NCBI GenBank assembly: GCA_034620365.1
Contig: JAQGEQ010000234.1
Coordinates: forward strand, 30,201 to 94,200
Source: Pegea sp. RAD2-039
Taxonomy: Eukaryota > Chordata > Thaliacea > Salpida > Salpidae
DNA length: 64,000 nt
Direction: 5' to 3'
The notes beneath the pieces were generated by a model. That model was given only the letters and a program-made list of their open reading frames with translations. It searched no databases and had not been told where the DNA came from. The position numbers and the translations under genes were made by a program. This document shows positions 30,790 to 41,669 of the stretch, in pieces. Position 1 is the stretch's first letter. Each line of letters opens with the position of its first letter.

Positions 30790-31453
30790 TATCTAAAGAG
30801 CGACCTGATATTAAAGAAACCACTGAAAATATCGTAAAAAGAATTTCAGCGATTCAAGAAAACATTAAAAGAAGAGAAAAAACTTTTGGAGATTATGACA
30901 AGAGTTTGGAAGAAGTAAAAACTGCTAAAGAACTCTACCATACTGATAGAAGTCAGATTCAAATTTGCACAAACCAACTGAAAAAATTTTAAGAAAGTTT
31001 ATCATTTAATCTCAGTCGACAAATGAAATTAGTACATATATTAGCTTCACAATTTACTTTCAACTTCATGAAATCCGTTGAGGCTTTTAATATGAAAGGA
31101 AGTGCAAACTTTAATCATACAAAATATAACTTCAACTTGAAGTCAGTCAAAGAGGGGGAGGAGGTGGAAAAGAAATGAAGTTCCTTTCTGGTGGTGAGCG
31201 TTCTTTTAGTACAGTTTGTTTTATGATGTCTTTATTGAAGATTGTGCCTCTTCGTTGTTTGGATGAATTTGATGTCTTTATGGATATTGATAACCATCGT
31301 ATGACTATAGAGGTTTTGCTAGGTTGTGCAAAGACACAACCAAATGTTCAATTTATTTTTCTCACTCTAAGTGAAATCTCTAATCTATCAGGAAATCATA
31401 AAGTACAGGTTTGGAAGATGCCTGATCCTGAACGCCACAAGAAAGCAAGATAA
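30790..31453 (+). pseudogene. SMC6: SMC6 C-terminal fragment A
   Basis: Plus-strand match to the last roughly 220 codons of SMC6. It starts abruptly at codons corresponding to QVSKERPDI, runs through SLEEVKTAKEL and LVHILASQF, then the signature [11 protein letters not shown], the Walker B region LRCLDEFDVFMD, and MPDPERHKKAR at the end (31453). It has an in-frame TAA near 30990 (KKF then stop) and a one-base loss in the A-run at about 31125 that shifts the frame before LSGGERSF. The upstream junction joins it to a stretch related to 34660-34720. Confidence 0.8.
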
Positions 31454-31550
31454 TTTGCTGCAATTATTTATTTATTTTTTACCGTTTTTTTTAATCTCTT
31501 TTTTTTACAATATCGCTTTTATTTAAATACTTCAAAAAATCTCAATTTAC

Positions 31551-32597
31551 TTCTTGATAGTAATTCTGGGTTCGTTTTCAATTCTGTGTACTTCATTTGA
31601 GGAGTCTCATTAGTAGTTGACAAGCCCAAATTTTGAGCATATTGCTTCCCGTACGAAACAAACAATTCTGAATTTTTTTTTCAACGTTTTTTAATAAATT
31701 GCTTGTTTGTATTGGAAAGCAAAAAGATTTGTTCTTGTTTATAAAACAAATTATGACTCAAACTTTCGCCAAAAAGTACAAATAAAAACTAATCACCTTG
31801 CACAATTGACATAACTCAGCTAATCTTCTATCTTTCCCATCAATATAATGAGACAACTTTCATCTCTTGTAAATCTAAAAAACCAAATTGTATCAAATTT
31901 TCACAAACTAATTGATGTTTAAGTTATCCATCAAGAACTCCCAAGCACATCCTCCTTCATATACATGTTTCAATTTTTGTACATCCTGACGATGAATCTT
32001 TTCACCCTCATATGGTCCAAATACAATACCATCTGGTAAAGTAACTTCTGTCCAAACTCCTTCAACCCCACTTCTTATAGAGGATTTATCAACTTTGACC
32101 TCTTTTGGGCAGGTAAGTTTGCTCGTCCCATCAAATTCTCAATTTCAAAAAGAAATAAATTTTAATTTTCCAAATTGAATAAATCAATCCAATTTGGAAT
32201 TATTTCAAAACAAATATTTGAAAGTAGCCCTTTTGATTTTGGTATCTGGAACTTGACTCATTTTGCCATGTACAGGACAATCACCCAAATGTAGCTCATT
32301 ATATTTATCACAAACTAAATTGTAAAAAAACAAATTTATTTTATTGAAAATTATTTATTTGAAATATTAGCAATTTTATTTAAATGTAGTAAATAAAATT
32401 TACACAAATAATCATCTTCATCTGCACCCTCATCCTCATAATTTACTCTTATCACTTCTCGCATGGGATATCTTGATACAACTTTTTGTAAAAATTCAAA
32501 TAGAAAAGTTTAATTGATAAATTTAACAAAATTAAGATATTATTTTTATTTATACTTACAACATCCTCTTTTTTCAGTTTGGCTTCTTTTTTAGGAC
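31551..32597 (-). pseudogene. PRDM9-like: PRDM9-like PR/SET gene, copy A
   Basis: PRDM9 methylates histone H3 and marks meiotic recombination sites through its fingers. Minus-strand exons: 32597-32560 (KKEAKLKKEDV), about 32490-32404 (SSXRD-type RYPMREVIRVNYED ending DDYL), 32314 to about 32230 (FCDKYNELHLGDCPVHG), 32137-31938 (SSIRSGVEGVWTE, LPDGIVFGPYEGE, HVYEGGCAWE), about 31897-31808 (HYIDGKD), about 31775-31551 (ELFVSYGKQYAQNLGL, then NPELLSR). Order and motifs match PRDM7/9: SSXRD, zinc knuckle, PR/SET. Lesions: acceptor CAG to CAA before the SSXRD exon, first knuckle pair C-x2-C to C-x2-Y, a missing base near 32123, and an 8-base loss after YIDGKD. A possible upstream exon with ENKIEEQQ ends at 32946. 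The tail would splice to a finger exon in the same phase as in the homeodomain genes. Confidence 0.75.
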
Positions 32598-33654
32598 CTA
32601 ACAAATCACTTTTTAATAAAACAATTTAGCTAAAAGTTAAAACAAACCAGATATTTTAACTAAAACATTTTCTTTTTTATTCAGACTAATCTTCAATTTC
32701 TGTTAAATATTTTAACAATATTAGTAAAATAACTAATAAATGATCATTAGTTGATTAAATAATTAATTTAATGTTTTCAATAAAATATTTTGTTTTAAGT
32801 CATTGCTTTGATGATCAGAGATTCATTTTTTCTAATAATTAGACTGTTTCTTTTAGGAAGCAGAAATTCATCTGTTGCTCTTCTATCTTGTTTTCAATCT
32901 CTTCAAGAGTTGCTGTTATTTCTAAATTCATTTCATCAATTGAAGTCTGAGATACAAATAAATTAATTAGATTTAATCTTAAATGATAACTATTGCTTAA
33001 AATTTCTACTTTGTAATTTTATTTTATAAAACTTTGAAACACAACAGTAAAAAGATTTAACAAGTGAAATATAAATATTTAGAGGAATAATTATAAACTA
33101 CTCAGGAATTTGGTTAAATTATAACAGGTTTTGCAACAAATCAACAAACCTTATATACTCATTTAAAGTTTAATTATGTGAGTGATGATTATATTAAATC
33201 AAATTTGGCATTAAATTGAAGTATTTATTTTGTTAAAATTTATCAGAAACAAACTAAAAGGGCTGAAAAAAATCACTCTTTTAAACAATGAAAGGATAAA
33301 GAAAATATTTGATCATTTTCACACATGATCAAAAACTATAAATTATAATTTTCTAATATAATTTTGTACCTCATAATCATTTACAATCTAATATTAATTT
33401 TTTGAAAAAAACTGAAATCATAATTTTGGTTTTCAAGAATAAAGGATTGATTAATTGCAACGAAGTGAAAATATTTAAGGACATTCAAAATGTTTATTGA
33501 TTGAGAAACCAAAGATAACAGAGTGAAAAAACTATATTTTGCTTAACTTTTAAATCAAATATTACCTTTAATAAGAGTTGTGCAATTTGTGATTTGCATC
33601 AATCTGACAAATATCATTTACTTAATATTTAAAAAGATTATTGAAAACATACCT

Positions 33655-33828
33655 CTTATAGTTTCTTAATCAACTATTTTTCTATGGTAATCGCAGAACG
33701 TATGAACCGTAGATTATTTACCGCAAAGGTTTCTGAACATTAGGCGCTGTTAGTTCATTCTGCATCCTGACAGTTGAGTTTTTCGTTGTTATTTGCCGAG
33801 TTTGTTAACAGAAAATTTTTGTAAGTTT
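33655..33828 (+). promoter_or_regulatory. Putative promoter and leader exon of homeodomain gene 1
   Basis: A block conserved almost unchanged at 41750-41925 and 52090-52265. It contains gcagaacgtatgaaccgtag, atttaccgcaaaggtttctg and gcatcctgacagttgag, and ends in GAAAATTTTT followed by a gtaagttt donor (33821). The coding exon downstream begins after an AAACAG acceptor at 36093, so a non-coding leader exon spliced over about 2.3 kb fits. Its position between divergent PRDM9-like and homeodomain genes would allow a shared promoter. Confidence 0.4.
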
Positions 33829-33964
33829 TTTATTTAAACATGCTTTCATAGTAATATTAAAATTATTAATTTGAAGCGATTAATTTATTGTTTTTAATCT
33901 TTTAGTTTCTACAATTATACTTGGGATTTTTAATCATTAGATGATAACCATAATAATAAGTAAT

Positions 33965-34165
33965 TTGTTAAAATTTATTTTATTCAAATGTACAATTTTT
34001 ATTTTATTCAAATGTACAATTATATTGTAACTGCATTTATTGCAGGAAAACTTTTTTCTTATTATTTTTGTATTTCCTTTTTATATGAGACTTTAAAATT
34101 CTTTCATTTCTAAAAATTTCTTTAAAAATTGGCAATGATGAAGATAATTAAAGTTACAGAATTTA
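33965..34165 (-). pseudogene. Antisense finger remnant with paired 22-bp repeat
   Basis: Two copies of attttattcaaatgtacaat stand side by side at about 33975-34022. Immediately after, on the minus strand, comes a decayed first finger (HHCQF, KKFSCNKC). The same combination is repeated at about 42060-42260, 42350-42550 and 52415-52600; in unit B it occurs twice in tandem. Confidence 0.5.
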
Positions 34166-34289
34166 ATAATATTCAAAAAGTTTTACGTCTTTTTACTGTT
34201 TTTGGTATTTTTATTCATTAGATGATAACCATAATAATAAGTAATTTGTTAAAATTTATTTTTTTATAAACTAAATTTTGCATTTAATA

Positions 34290-34574
34290 TTATTTATTAC
34301 TAAAGTTGTTCTTAATTAATTTATTTATTTCAATAAATACGAAGGAGGGTACCTGAAAAGAGCTAAGACCATTCTCACAAATATATAACTGGTGTAACTT
34401 GAAAATGGTTGGATATTCAGTTGAATAACTGCATATATTGCAGAAAAACTCTTTCTTATTATTTTTGTGTTTTCTTTTTATATGAAACTTCAAAACCCTT
34501 TTTTTATCAAAAATTTCCTCACAAAACTGGTAGTGATGAAGATAATTAAAGTTAAAGAATTTAACAGTATTCAA
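34290..34574 (-). pseudogene. Antisense two-finger remnant and LINE tail
   Basis: Minus strand reads HHYQFCEEIFDKKRVLKFHI, then RKHKNN and FFCNICSYSTEYPTIFKLHQL, a diverged finger 1 and finger 2 of the neighbouring genes. The first cysteine of finger 1 is Y or lost and finger 2 lacks a proper second histidine. The frame then runs into 34380-34321, the reversed 3' tail of the CR1-like LINE (compare 17770-17832), so a LINE 3' end has inserted beside or into an old finger exon. Parallel copies lie at about 42700-42930 and 52760-53000. Confidence 0.6.
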
Positions 34575-34654
34575 ATATTTATAATCTTTTTACTGTTTCT
34601 GGTAGTTTTTTACTTTTTTTTGTGTCTTTTCACAGTTTCAGGTATCTTAAACTG

Positions 34655-35078
34655 TTTCAAATGTTACAAACTCCTTAAAGAAAATGCCAATGCAACTATT
34701 ACTTGTGGTTTATGCTTAGATATCATCAATGATAAGATATTATCATCTATCTTTCATAAAACTTATTTGTTCAGTTGGTTTGCAGTTACATTATGAGCAG
34801 TAGATGGTGCAGCCAGAAGTTTGACATTTTGTCATTACCAGGTGACTTCAATTTCTGTGTCTTTTTAGCACCTGAGAAACTTTTACAACTGATATTAGAT
34901 TCCACTGATACTTGGGTATGTGTTTCATATACTCAGCTTCTGTAGAAATCCATTCTTGTTACTAGTTTCTTTATACTTTTGCTTAGTTGGTTTTGATTGA
35001 AATTTTTAGGGATTTTATTGAATAATTGTTCCACAGGTTGTTGAAGTGAAAGTTGACAAGCCATTGAGAAGTAAATAT
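34655..35078 (+). pseudogene. Unidentified exon set with zinc-ribbon-like CxxC pairs
   Basis: Plus-strand islands between splice signals: 34642 to about 34710 (NCFKCYKLL ... NATITCGLC, two C-x2-C pairs about 16 residues apart), about 34800-34842 (VDGAARSLTFCHYQ or, in another frame, KFDILSLP), 34871-34915 (PEKLLQLILDSTDTW before gtatgt) and 35038-35082 (VVEVKVDKPLRSKY then TGA). The last two join in phase. The pattern loosely recalls the zinc-ribbon OB-fold of RPA1 or MEIOB, but I am not sure. Copies at 43000-43460 and 53070-53520 have an extra A that shifts the first island. A piece of island 1 also heads each SMC6 fragment. Confidence 0.35.
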
Positions 35079-35185
35079 TGATGCATGATAAAGTTGTTAA
35101 AAATGTATATTTGCAAATTCAAGTTTATAGTAGATACTTTTGACTATAAGAGGAACATATCTGATCATTTTTCTACTTTCTTTAA

Positions 35186-35431
35186 ATGTATCATTTATAC
35201 ATAATGTTTTATTCACTTAATTATTATGTAAAGGATATGGTGTTGCTTCTGGTAGTGTATTCAGAGTTGTTTGTAGTATATTTAAAACGAATAACACTAG
35301 AATATTTTACCGCATATGTTAATATCTTATCCAAGCTAGGCTTGAGCACTTTGATGACTTTGGTTATTGGCAACTTTTATAGTTTAATAGAACTCTCTAT
35401 TAGAATAGTTTTAATTTATTCAAATGTTTAA
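35186..35431 (+). CDS. 81-codon open frame conserved in three units
   Basis: ATG to stop frame of 81 codons, hydrophobic (VVYSELFVVYLKRIT, YVNILSKLGLS), present with the same length at 43562-43807 and 53624-53869. About ten to twelve residues differ between copies, which is no lower than the surrounding non-coding divergence, so conservation may simply reflect recent duplication. It lies inside the presumed leader intron of the homeodomain gene. No family is recognised. Confidence 0.25.
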   Translation: MYHLYIMFYSLNYYVKDMVLLLVVYSELFVVYLKRITLEYFTAYVNILSKLGLSTLMTLVIGNFYSLIELSIRIVLIYSNV

Positions 35432-36112
35432 TTGTTTTATTTTCAATTTGTCACCGATTTCTTTGGTGTTATTGAATCCATATGTCTAAATAATTGTTTT
35501 TTTTGTAGATATTAGTTATTTTATATCTGATTAAATTGATAGAAAAAGTATTTAAACTCCAAGTGCAGTTTATATACCAATAAATGGCGTCACTTGGCTA
35601 CGTTATTTACCGTTGGTATAGTTCTCAATTTATTTCATAAAAAATTTTCTTTTAAGATTTATTTTGAATTTTTAAAGTTTTAAGAGTTTATTTTATTCGA
35701 ATTCTACTGAATTATTTTTCTTAAATCTTACATAATATCACCAAACTTTATTTCTTAAATTTTAAAAGTTAAGTTGCCAGATTATTTTAGTTGCTTTCTT
35801 AATCATTAAAAACAGTCCTACATGATGTTTATTAATAAAAAGTATTTTAGCTTTTTATAACAAATGTTTATTTCAGTGAATTTTATTTTCAATGTTTTTT
35901 TAGCATGATTTTAAAATAATTCAATCTATTTTGAAGTTTATTTATAGATATTTTTATGCATTTTTATATTTAGATGTACATTAATAAACTGAAATATAAA
36001 TCAAATAATTTAAATTGTTTATATAAGTTATATAGAAAAACTTCTTTTTCAATTAAACTTGAGTTAAGTTTATTAATATTTCTTTTATAAACAGACTTAG
36101 TAATTGATAATA

Positions 36113-38530
36113 ATGGAAATTCATCAAGTTATTACAGTTGATTTGTGGTTAGAAGAGAATAATTTTGCTGTAGCTGATCAAACCCCTGCAGATAATTATA
36201 TTTTTCCCACTATTGAGTTGGAATTTTTGAATTATTTTTGTGCTTTCCCTTATCCATCAGAAGAACAACTAATTAAACTATCTGAAAAATCTGGCTATTC
36301 ATATAAATTGATTCAGCGTTGGTTTAACATGAAAAGGCTTCAGAATAACATAAGTTGGAGTTCTTCAGAAATACAATATGCAAAGTGTAAAATCATAAAA
36401 TATTATAAAGAAAAAACACAAAATAATGGAGATAGTTTAAGGAAATTGGCTTCAAATGGTGATAATAACATCTCTGACATTCCATCTAAGGAACCTGTTG
36501 CTTCTACAAGTCAAGGAGAAGACCTAAACACTGTGTCTTCATCTGAAACCTTTGTAAGTATCTTTTTTTGTTTATATATATTTATTGTCAAATGTTAGTT
36601 GTTTCTACATATAAAAATAATTTGTTAGATGGTTTTAGTATTTTTTTTATGAATTTCTTTTTAATCTTTTATAAATAAATAATCTAGATTGTATAATTTT
36701 AATGGGATTCTTTTTTGCTTCCTAGCTTTGCAGGACAGAACCAATAGAAACTCAAATTTATTATCAACCTAAACAAAAAGAAGATTTTAATTCTTCTAGA
36801 ATATTGGTTGATGAAGGTAAATTTCAATTTTAAATGATCTTATGATGTTATAATATATGATTTTATTGTTTGTTTATGTTTTTGGTGCTTGGTTTTATAA
36901 CTAAGTTATTGTAATATTGGAAGTTTAATATAATGAACTGAGAAAACCTTTGAAGTAATATTGTTGAAGTGTTAAATAAATCTTTTATTAATTTGGTTTT
37001 TATAATTTTGATCTTTTAATAATCTAATGACTGTTAATCTTACTGCCTGACCAAGAAATTGTGATACAAGTTTATATTCAACAAAATATTTAAATTTTAA
37101 CAACATTTGTTTTAAAAGGATCAAAATCTGATAGTGAAGGTTGTGGTGGATGTGAAAGTCGTTTCAATCAACCAGAGATTAAAAGAAGAAAGTTGGAAAG
37201 TAAAACTGTTCTAAATACAACTTCTAAACTAAAGTTATAATGTTTCTAGTGTTATAAGTAATCACAAATAAGAAAATATTTATGACCAATAGTAACCCAT
37301 TTACATTATAGACAATATATTATTATTAAATAATAATGATCTGTTTTGATAAGGAATAGCACTAAAACCCTTAAAATGACCAATAGAACTTGCAATGGAG
37401 GTTTTTTAATTAATCTTATTGTTACAGAATGTCCTGAAGCCATCCAAGAACAACTGGATGATGATGTTGTTGATGAAGATTCAGTTAAAGATGTTGTTGA
37501 AAGTAATGATTATGAAAATTTGGATAGAAATGTTCTTGAGGATGAAGACCTAAATGACGTTAATGATTGCAATTTTGAAGATGGAAACAAAGATCACATT
37601 GATAGTACTCTGGATGGATGTGATGATGAAGATCACATTGAAAACGCTCTTGGTGATGGTGATAAAGATGACAATAAGGATACTGCAGATGATAATGAAA
37701 TGGTTGAAAATGTTCTTGATAATGAACATGAAGATTTAGAAGATGCCCCGAAAGATGAAAACAAAAGTTAGAAGATATTTATTTAGTAAAATAATACTAA
37801 ATTATTTATGAATTACTTTAAGTGAAAAATCGAAAAAGTTAATTAATGTTATTATTCACAAAGACAATCTTATGAATAACTACAAGTAACTTTTTGCAGC
37901 TAAAAGTCCTCAGAAAGAAATCAAGAATCTGAAAAGGAATCCTGAATTACTCAAAAGAAGTAATTTAAACTTTTTCAATTATTTGTAAAAAAATATATCT
38001 TAGTAATGTTTCTAGTACTAGAATAAAATTAATTTTTGTAATAAAACAATTATTGTGCAGCTGATCTTTATCACTGCGAGTTTTGTGAAGAGATTTTTGC
38101 TGATAAGAAAGTTTTTGAAGTTCATCTTAAAAGAAAACATTCGCATAATAAAAAGTTTTCATGCAATCTATGCGACTATACTACTGATTTAAAAGGCAAT
38201 CTCAAACGACATCAAATAACCCACAATAAAATGAAAAATTTTCATTGTCGCTTGTGTGGAAAAAGCTTTGGACTAAAAGGCAATCTCAACCAACATAATG
38301 AGTCAGTTCACTTAAAGGTGACGTATCAATGCGAGCTTTGCGAAAAATCGTTTAGCCACAAATCTAGCAAGCAACAACATATCCGTAATACTCACCAGAA
38401 ACAAAAAGATTTTGTTTGTATTCAATGTGGAAAGACATTTGGGCAATTATCTACTCTGAAGCAACACGAGATCAACATCCACACCAGAAACTTCCCATTA
38501 ACTGCAGTGTGTGTAAAAAAGGGTTTATGA
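36113..38530 (+). CDS. Homeodomain/C2H2 gene 1, finger lost, frameshifted end
   Basis: Exons 36113-36553, 36726-36816, 37119-37199, 37428-37766, 37900-37959 and 38061-38530, phases 0-1-1-1-1 as in the other copies, coding about 493 aa. The first exon has the divergent homeodomain (recognition helix KLIQRWFNMKR). Exon 3 has a basic EIKRRKLE, exon 4 is very acidic. Fingers: YHCEFC, FSCNLC (DLKGNLKRH), FHCRLC, YQCELC, then a hybrid fifth (GQLSTLKQH) made by deletion of about one finger. A two-base loss in the CCCATTAACTGC run shifts the seventh finger, giving an early stop at 38528; the original stop context is still visible near 38570. The ATG is chosen at 36113, since the frame above it begins with TTG after an AAACAG acceptor. 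Confidence 0.75.
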
Positions 38531-38869
38531 GTCATTTTCATTTACAAAAACATCTGAGAAGTCACAATTGAGTTTATGAAACTTTCATTTGTTTGATTTT
38601 TTGTTTATTTATTAAAATTGTTTATTTTGTTGTTTTAATAAAAGTTTCATTTATTCGATTTGTTGTGATGTTAATTTGAGTCTTTAAAAAGTTTTTAGTC
38701 GATAGAATTGTAATTAATAAAATCAAATGGTCAATAAACAAATAGTTTTAAATAATTAGATTAATTTTTAATTGAATCAATTAGTTACTAGCTAAACTGT
38801 CCTTTTAAAAAATTTACTTTTATCGCAACTTTCTAATGTCTTTTTAATGATCTTTATTATTTTCTTGCT

Positions 38870-39610
38870 GGACATCCTATCTGATGTTATCTTGGAACCC
38901 CGATTAGAAATATTTTGGAATTTTTATTTAAACTTGACAAAAGTTCATTTTTGAACTTTTTTTAAAGTGTTTAAGCTAAAAGAGCTGTCTATAGACTCAA
39001 ATATCAGTAGATGATGTTAGTTTGTTTGTATATGCAGATTAAATTCAGCTATTAGTTAGTTTGTATATTGAAATGATGATGACTCTTTATATAAAGCTTA
39101 TCATCGGGATATCATTATCGGTATAATTAATACCTTTGGAAAATCCACAAAATCAAGGCTTTGAGAGCAAACTTGATTAAAAAACTTGCTGTCATCATCT
39201 TTATCAGTCTCAAAGATATTAAAGATAATAACATTGTTTTCTCAGTCCTCACGGTCTAAAGTGAGTTTGTTACGCGTGTCGAAGGCCTACTTGGCAAGAA
39301 GGTGCACCATGTTAGCATTTTTGTCGGAACCGGGACCACCGACCACCGAGCCCATGTGACTTGTTTCTGTATAGATGCATTCAGTTCGTCCATTGATTTA
39401 GACAAACTAAAAACTTTCTCATCAATCTTGGCAATTTCCGATTTAAGTTTCACTAATTCATCAGATACAGATATGCTGATGTCTGATAATATTTTTTCAT
39501 CAGAATTGGGTGAGGGAGCTGTTGTGACAGACATCCTATCTGATGTTATCTTGGATCCCCGATTAGAAATATTTTAGAATTTTTATTTAAAGTTGACAAA
39601 AGTTTTTTTT
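38870..39610 (-). mobile_element. LINE ORF1 remnant A with flanking 80-bp repeat
   Basis: Minus-strand ORF1 pieces: a hydrophilic segment (LKSEIAKIDEKVFSLSKSM) and NNVIIFN followed by FETDKDDDSKFF and VCSQSL, the ORF1 pattern of CR1-type elements. An 80-bp block starting catcctatctgatgttatct appears both at 38873-38955 and at 39531-39610 in the same orientation, flanking the remnant. In the two other units the block occurs only once. Stops and frameshifts are present. Confidence 0.65.
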
Positions 39611-40640
39611 AAATTATCTTTAAATTAGCAGAAATAAAATACTTTTTAGAAAGAAAACTAAACATTAAAAATTAAAACTAAGATCCACTAATAGAGAAAT
39701 GTTTTGTTGGTATTTTTTGTTCCGCAAAAGTACAAGTTTTTCCTAATTTTGTTCTTCATTTTATTTGTTTTATTCAATGCATGGTTTCAGAAGACAAACT
39801 ACTCAGCTGTTATAGAAAACTGTAAAAAACTGTTGAAGGATGTTGTAAAATTCTTTAGTTAATGTAGAAAAAAGAACTCTATTGAAGCATAAGTGAATAA
39901 AAGTAAATAACAAAAAATATCAAAATAAGTGAAAAAAGAAGCTGGCAGCATTATACATTACTTGTTAAGAAAATTGTCTTAAAGTTATTTATTTCAAACG
40001 ATGTTAAATTTGTATGTTTTGAAAGATTTGTGAATTTGCTGTAAAGCAACTGAACTAGTTCTGAGTAAATAATTTTTTTATAAGGATGAATCTATATTAC
40101 TTTTTCAAATTAAATTAAAGTCAATATTAGTAGTAAGCAAAAATGATTTCACAATTTTTTATAAGAATATTATTACATAAAGATTTTAAGTCAGATTTAG
40201 ACTTTCTTAAATCAGTTTATACATTATTCAACAGTAATGTTGTTTCTAGAAAATTATTTGGGCAGAACATTGTTTGCTCATTTGACAAGGTTGAAATTTG
40301 ACTTTTAATACCTGAAACACTGAATTAAATCCTGCAAAATGCTTCTAAACTAAATAAAGGTAAATAGTTTCAGCTTTTTTATTTATTAGCTTGTTTGACT
40401 ATAAAGACAAACTATTTGAAATCCTATCTATAGAAAAAATTATTAAGATCGAACAAATAGTTAAATAATTAGACAATTAACTTCTTCACTGTCAAGGATG
40501 CACAGAAGATATGTAATTGAGTACATCAGAGTTTTATTATAATTTTAGTGTTCGTTATTCTAAAATCAAAAATGTAAAAAATACAAATAATATTCAATAA
40601 AAGAAAAACTTTCTAAACAATCACCTCTAGTATGCTGCAA
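39611..40640. other. Spacer unique to this position
   Basis: No relative elsewhere in the window and no gene visible. This region replaces the SMC6/PRDM9-like half of the unit that would be expected between homeodomain genes 1 and 2. Confidence 0.5.
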
Positions 40641-40649
40641 ATTTCTTCT

Positions 40650-41400
40650 TTCAAGTAAGAGAAAGTACAAGTCTAAAACAAAAATCGGCGTAAACTGCAC
40701 TTAAACACCATCGCCATGTGCATTCCAGAGAAAATTGTAGAGTTCTTAACTTTAATGGATAGATTAACATCATCAACACTACCACCTCTTTGTCTTGATT
40801 AAAAATGAAAGTTAAGATGTACAATATCGCACTGGGAGCTCTTGGATTGAAAACGTATGACAGCAAAGACTGCTTTGAAGAAAACACTGACATGTTGTTT
40901 TCCTCGCTGAGCAGAATTACGTCATGTAAACCACCAAAAACAATATAGCAACTCTGAGAAATTTGCGAAAAGCTAGAAAAGCATTTTGTAGAGCTTTAAG
41001 AAATGTATCAATGAGTTTTGGCTTTGCAAAATCGAGGCTGTAGCAGCAATGGGTGACACCAAATCCGTTTATGATGGTGTTAGTTGTGCAAATGGACCAA
41101 CAAAACGTCTAACAGCCCCCTCCCTCCCCCGCAATCTGCCGCAGGAGAAATTTTTACAAAAATAAGAAACCAATAAGGAAGCGTGTGGAACATTTTTAAC
41201 TCGTTTACTCACAGCAAAACACCGTGATGAACTCTACACTGGATAAAATGTAACAACTACTAGTCATACAAGATCTAGATTGTGGACCAACAAGAAAAGA
41301 ACCCAGCAAAGCCATTTCATCAATGGGTCCTGATAAGCATCTAGTAGCGATGGTATAGTACCTGATCTACTAAATGTCAAACTTGCTTTTAGTTCTTTCA
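40650..41400 (+). mobile_element. Decayed LINE ORF2, endonuclease-RT linker
   Basis: Plus-strand fragments across several frames: LGALGLKTYDSKDCFEEN, then RALRNV, then MGDTKSVYDGV followed by NGPTKRLTAP, then AKHRDELYTG. This order resembles the linker between endonuclease and reverse transcriptase in CR1/L2-type elements (GDTK.VY..... ..GP......P). It has many stops. A locally higher GC content (about 40 percent) and a C-run near 41125 set it apart from the neighbours. The minus-strand open frame at 40651-40893 is its antisense shadow. Confidence 0.6.
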
Positions 41401-41669
41401 CAACGATATCTTAATCAAATGTTGAAGAGAAGAGCATATATTCCAAAATCTATTTTTTTTTTTTAAATTAATTTTCCAGAAAAATCTTTTGTTTTATTTA
41501 CAGCTTTTATAAATGTTACATAATAGCTGGTATTTATCATTTCTATGGCCATTTACTCATCTATCAGTTGTTCCTGATTTTTATCTTGTTTTCTACATTA
41601 ATGTTAAGCTGTGATCCTTAAGACCTTTGCATTATTTTTCGGCAATCACATTGTTTCATGTTTGCTGTA

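Noticed and set aside
30547-30837. Plus-strand 96-codon frame as a gene
   Set aside because: It combines the antisense of a finger remnant with the chimeric head of the SMC6 fragment; only the parts are meaningful.
40651-40893. Minus-strand 80-codon frame
   Set aside because: The plus strand reads as LINE ORF2 remains, so this is an antisense frame.
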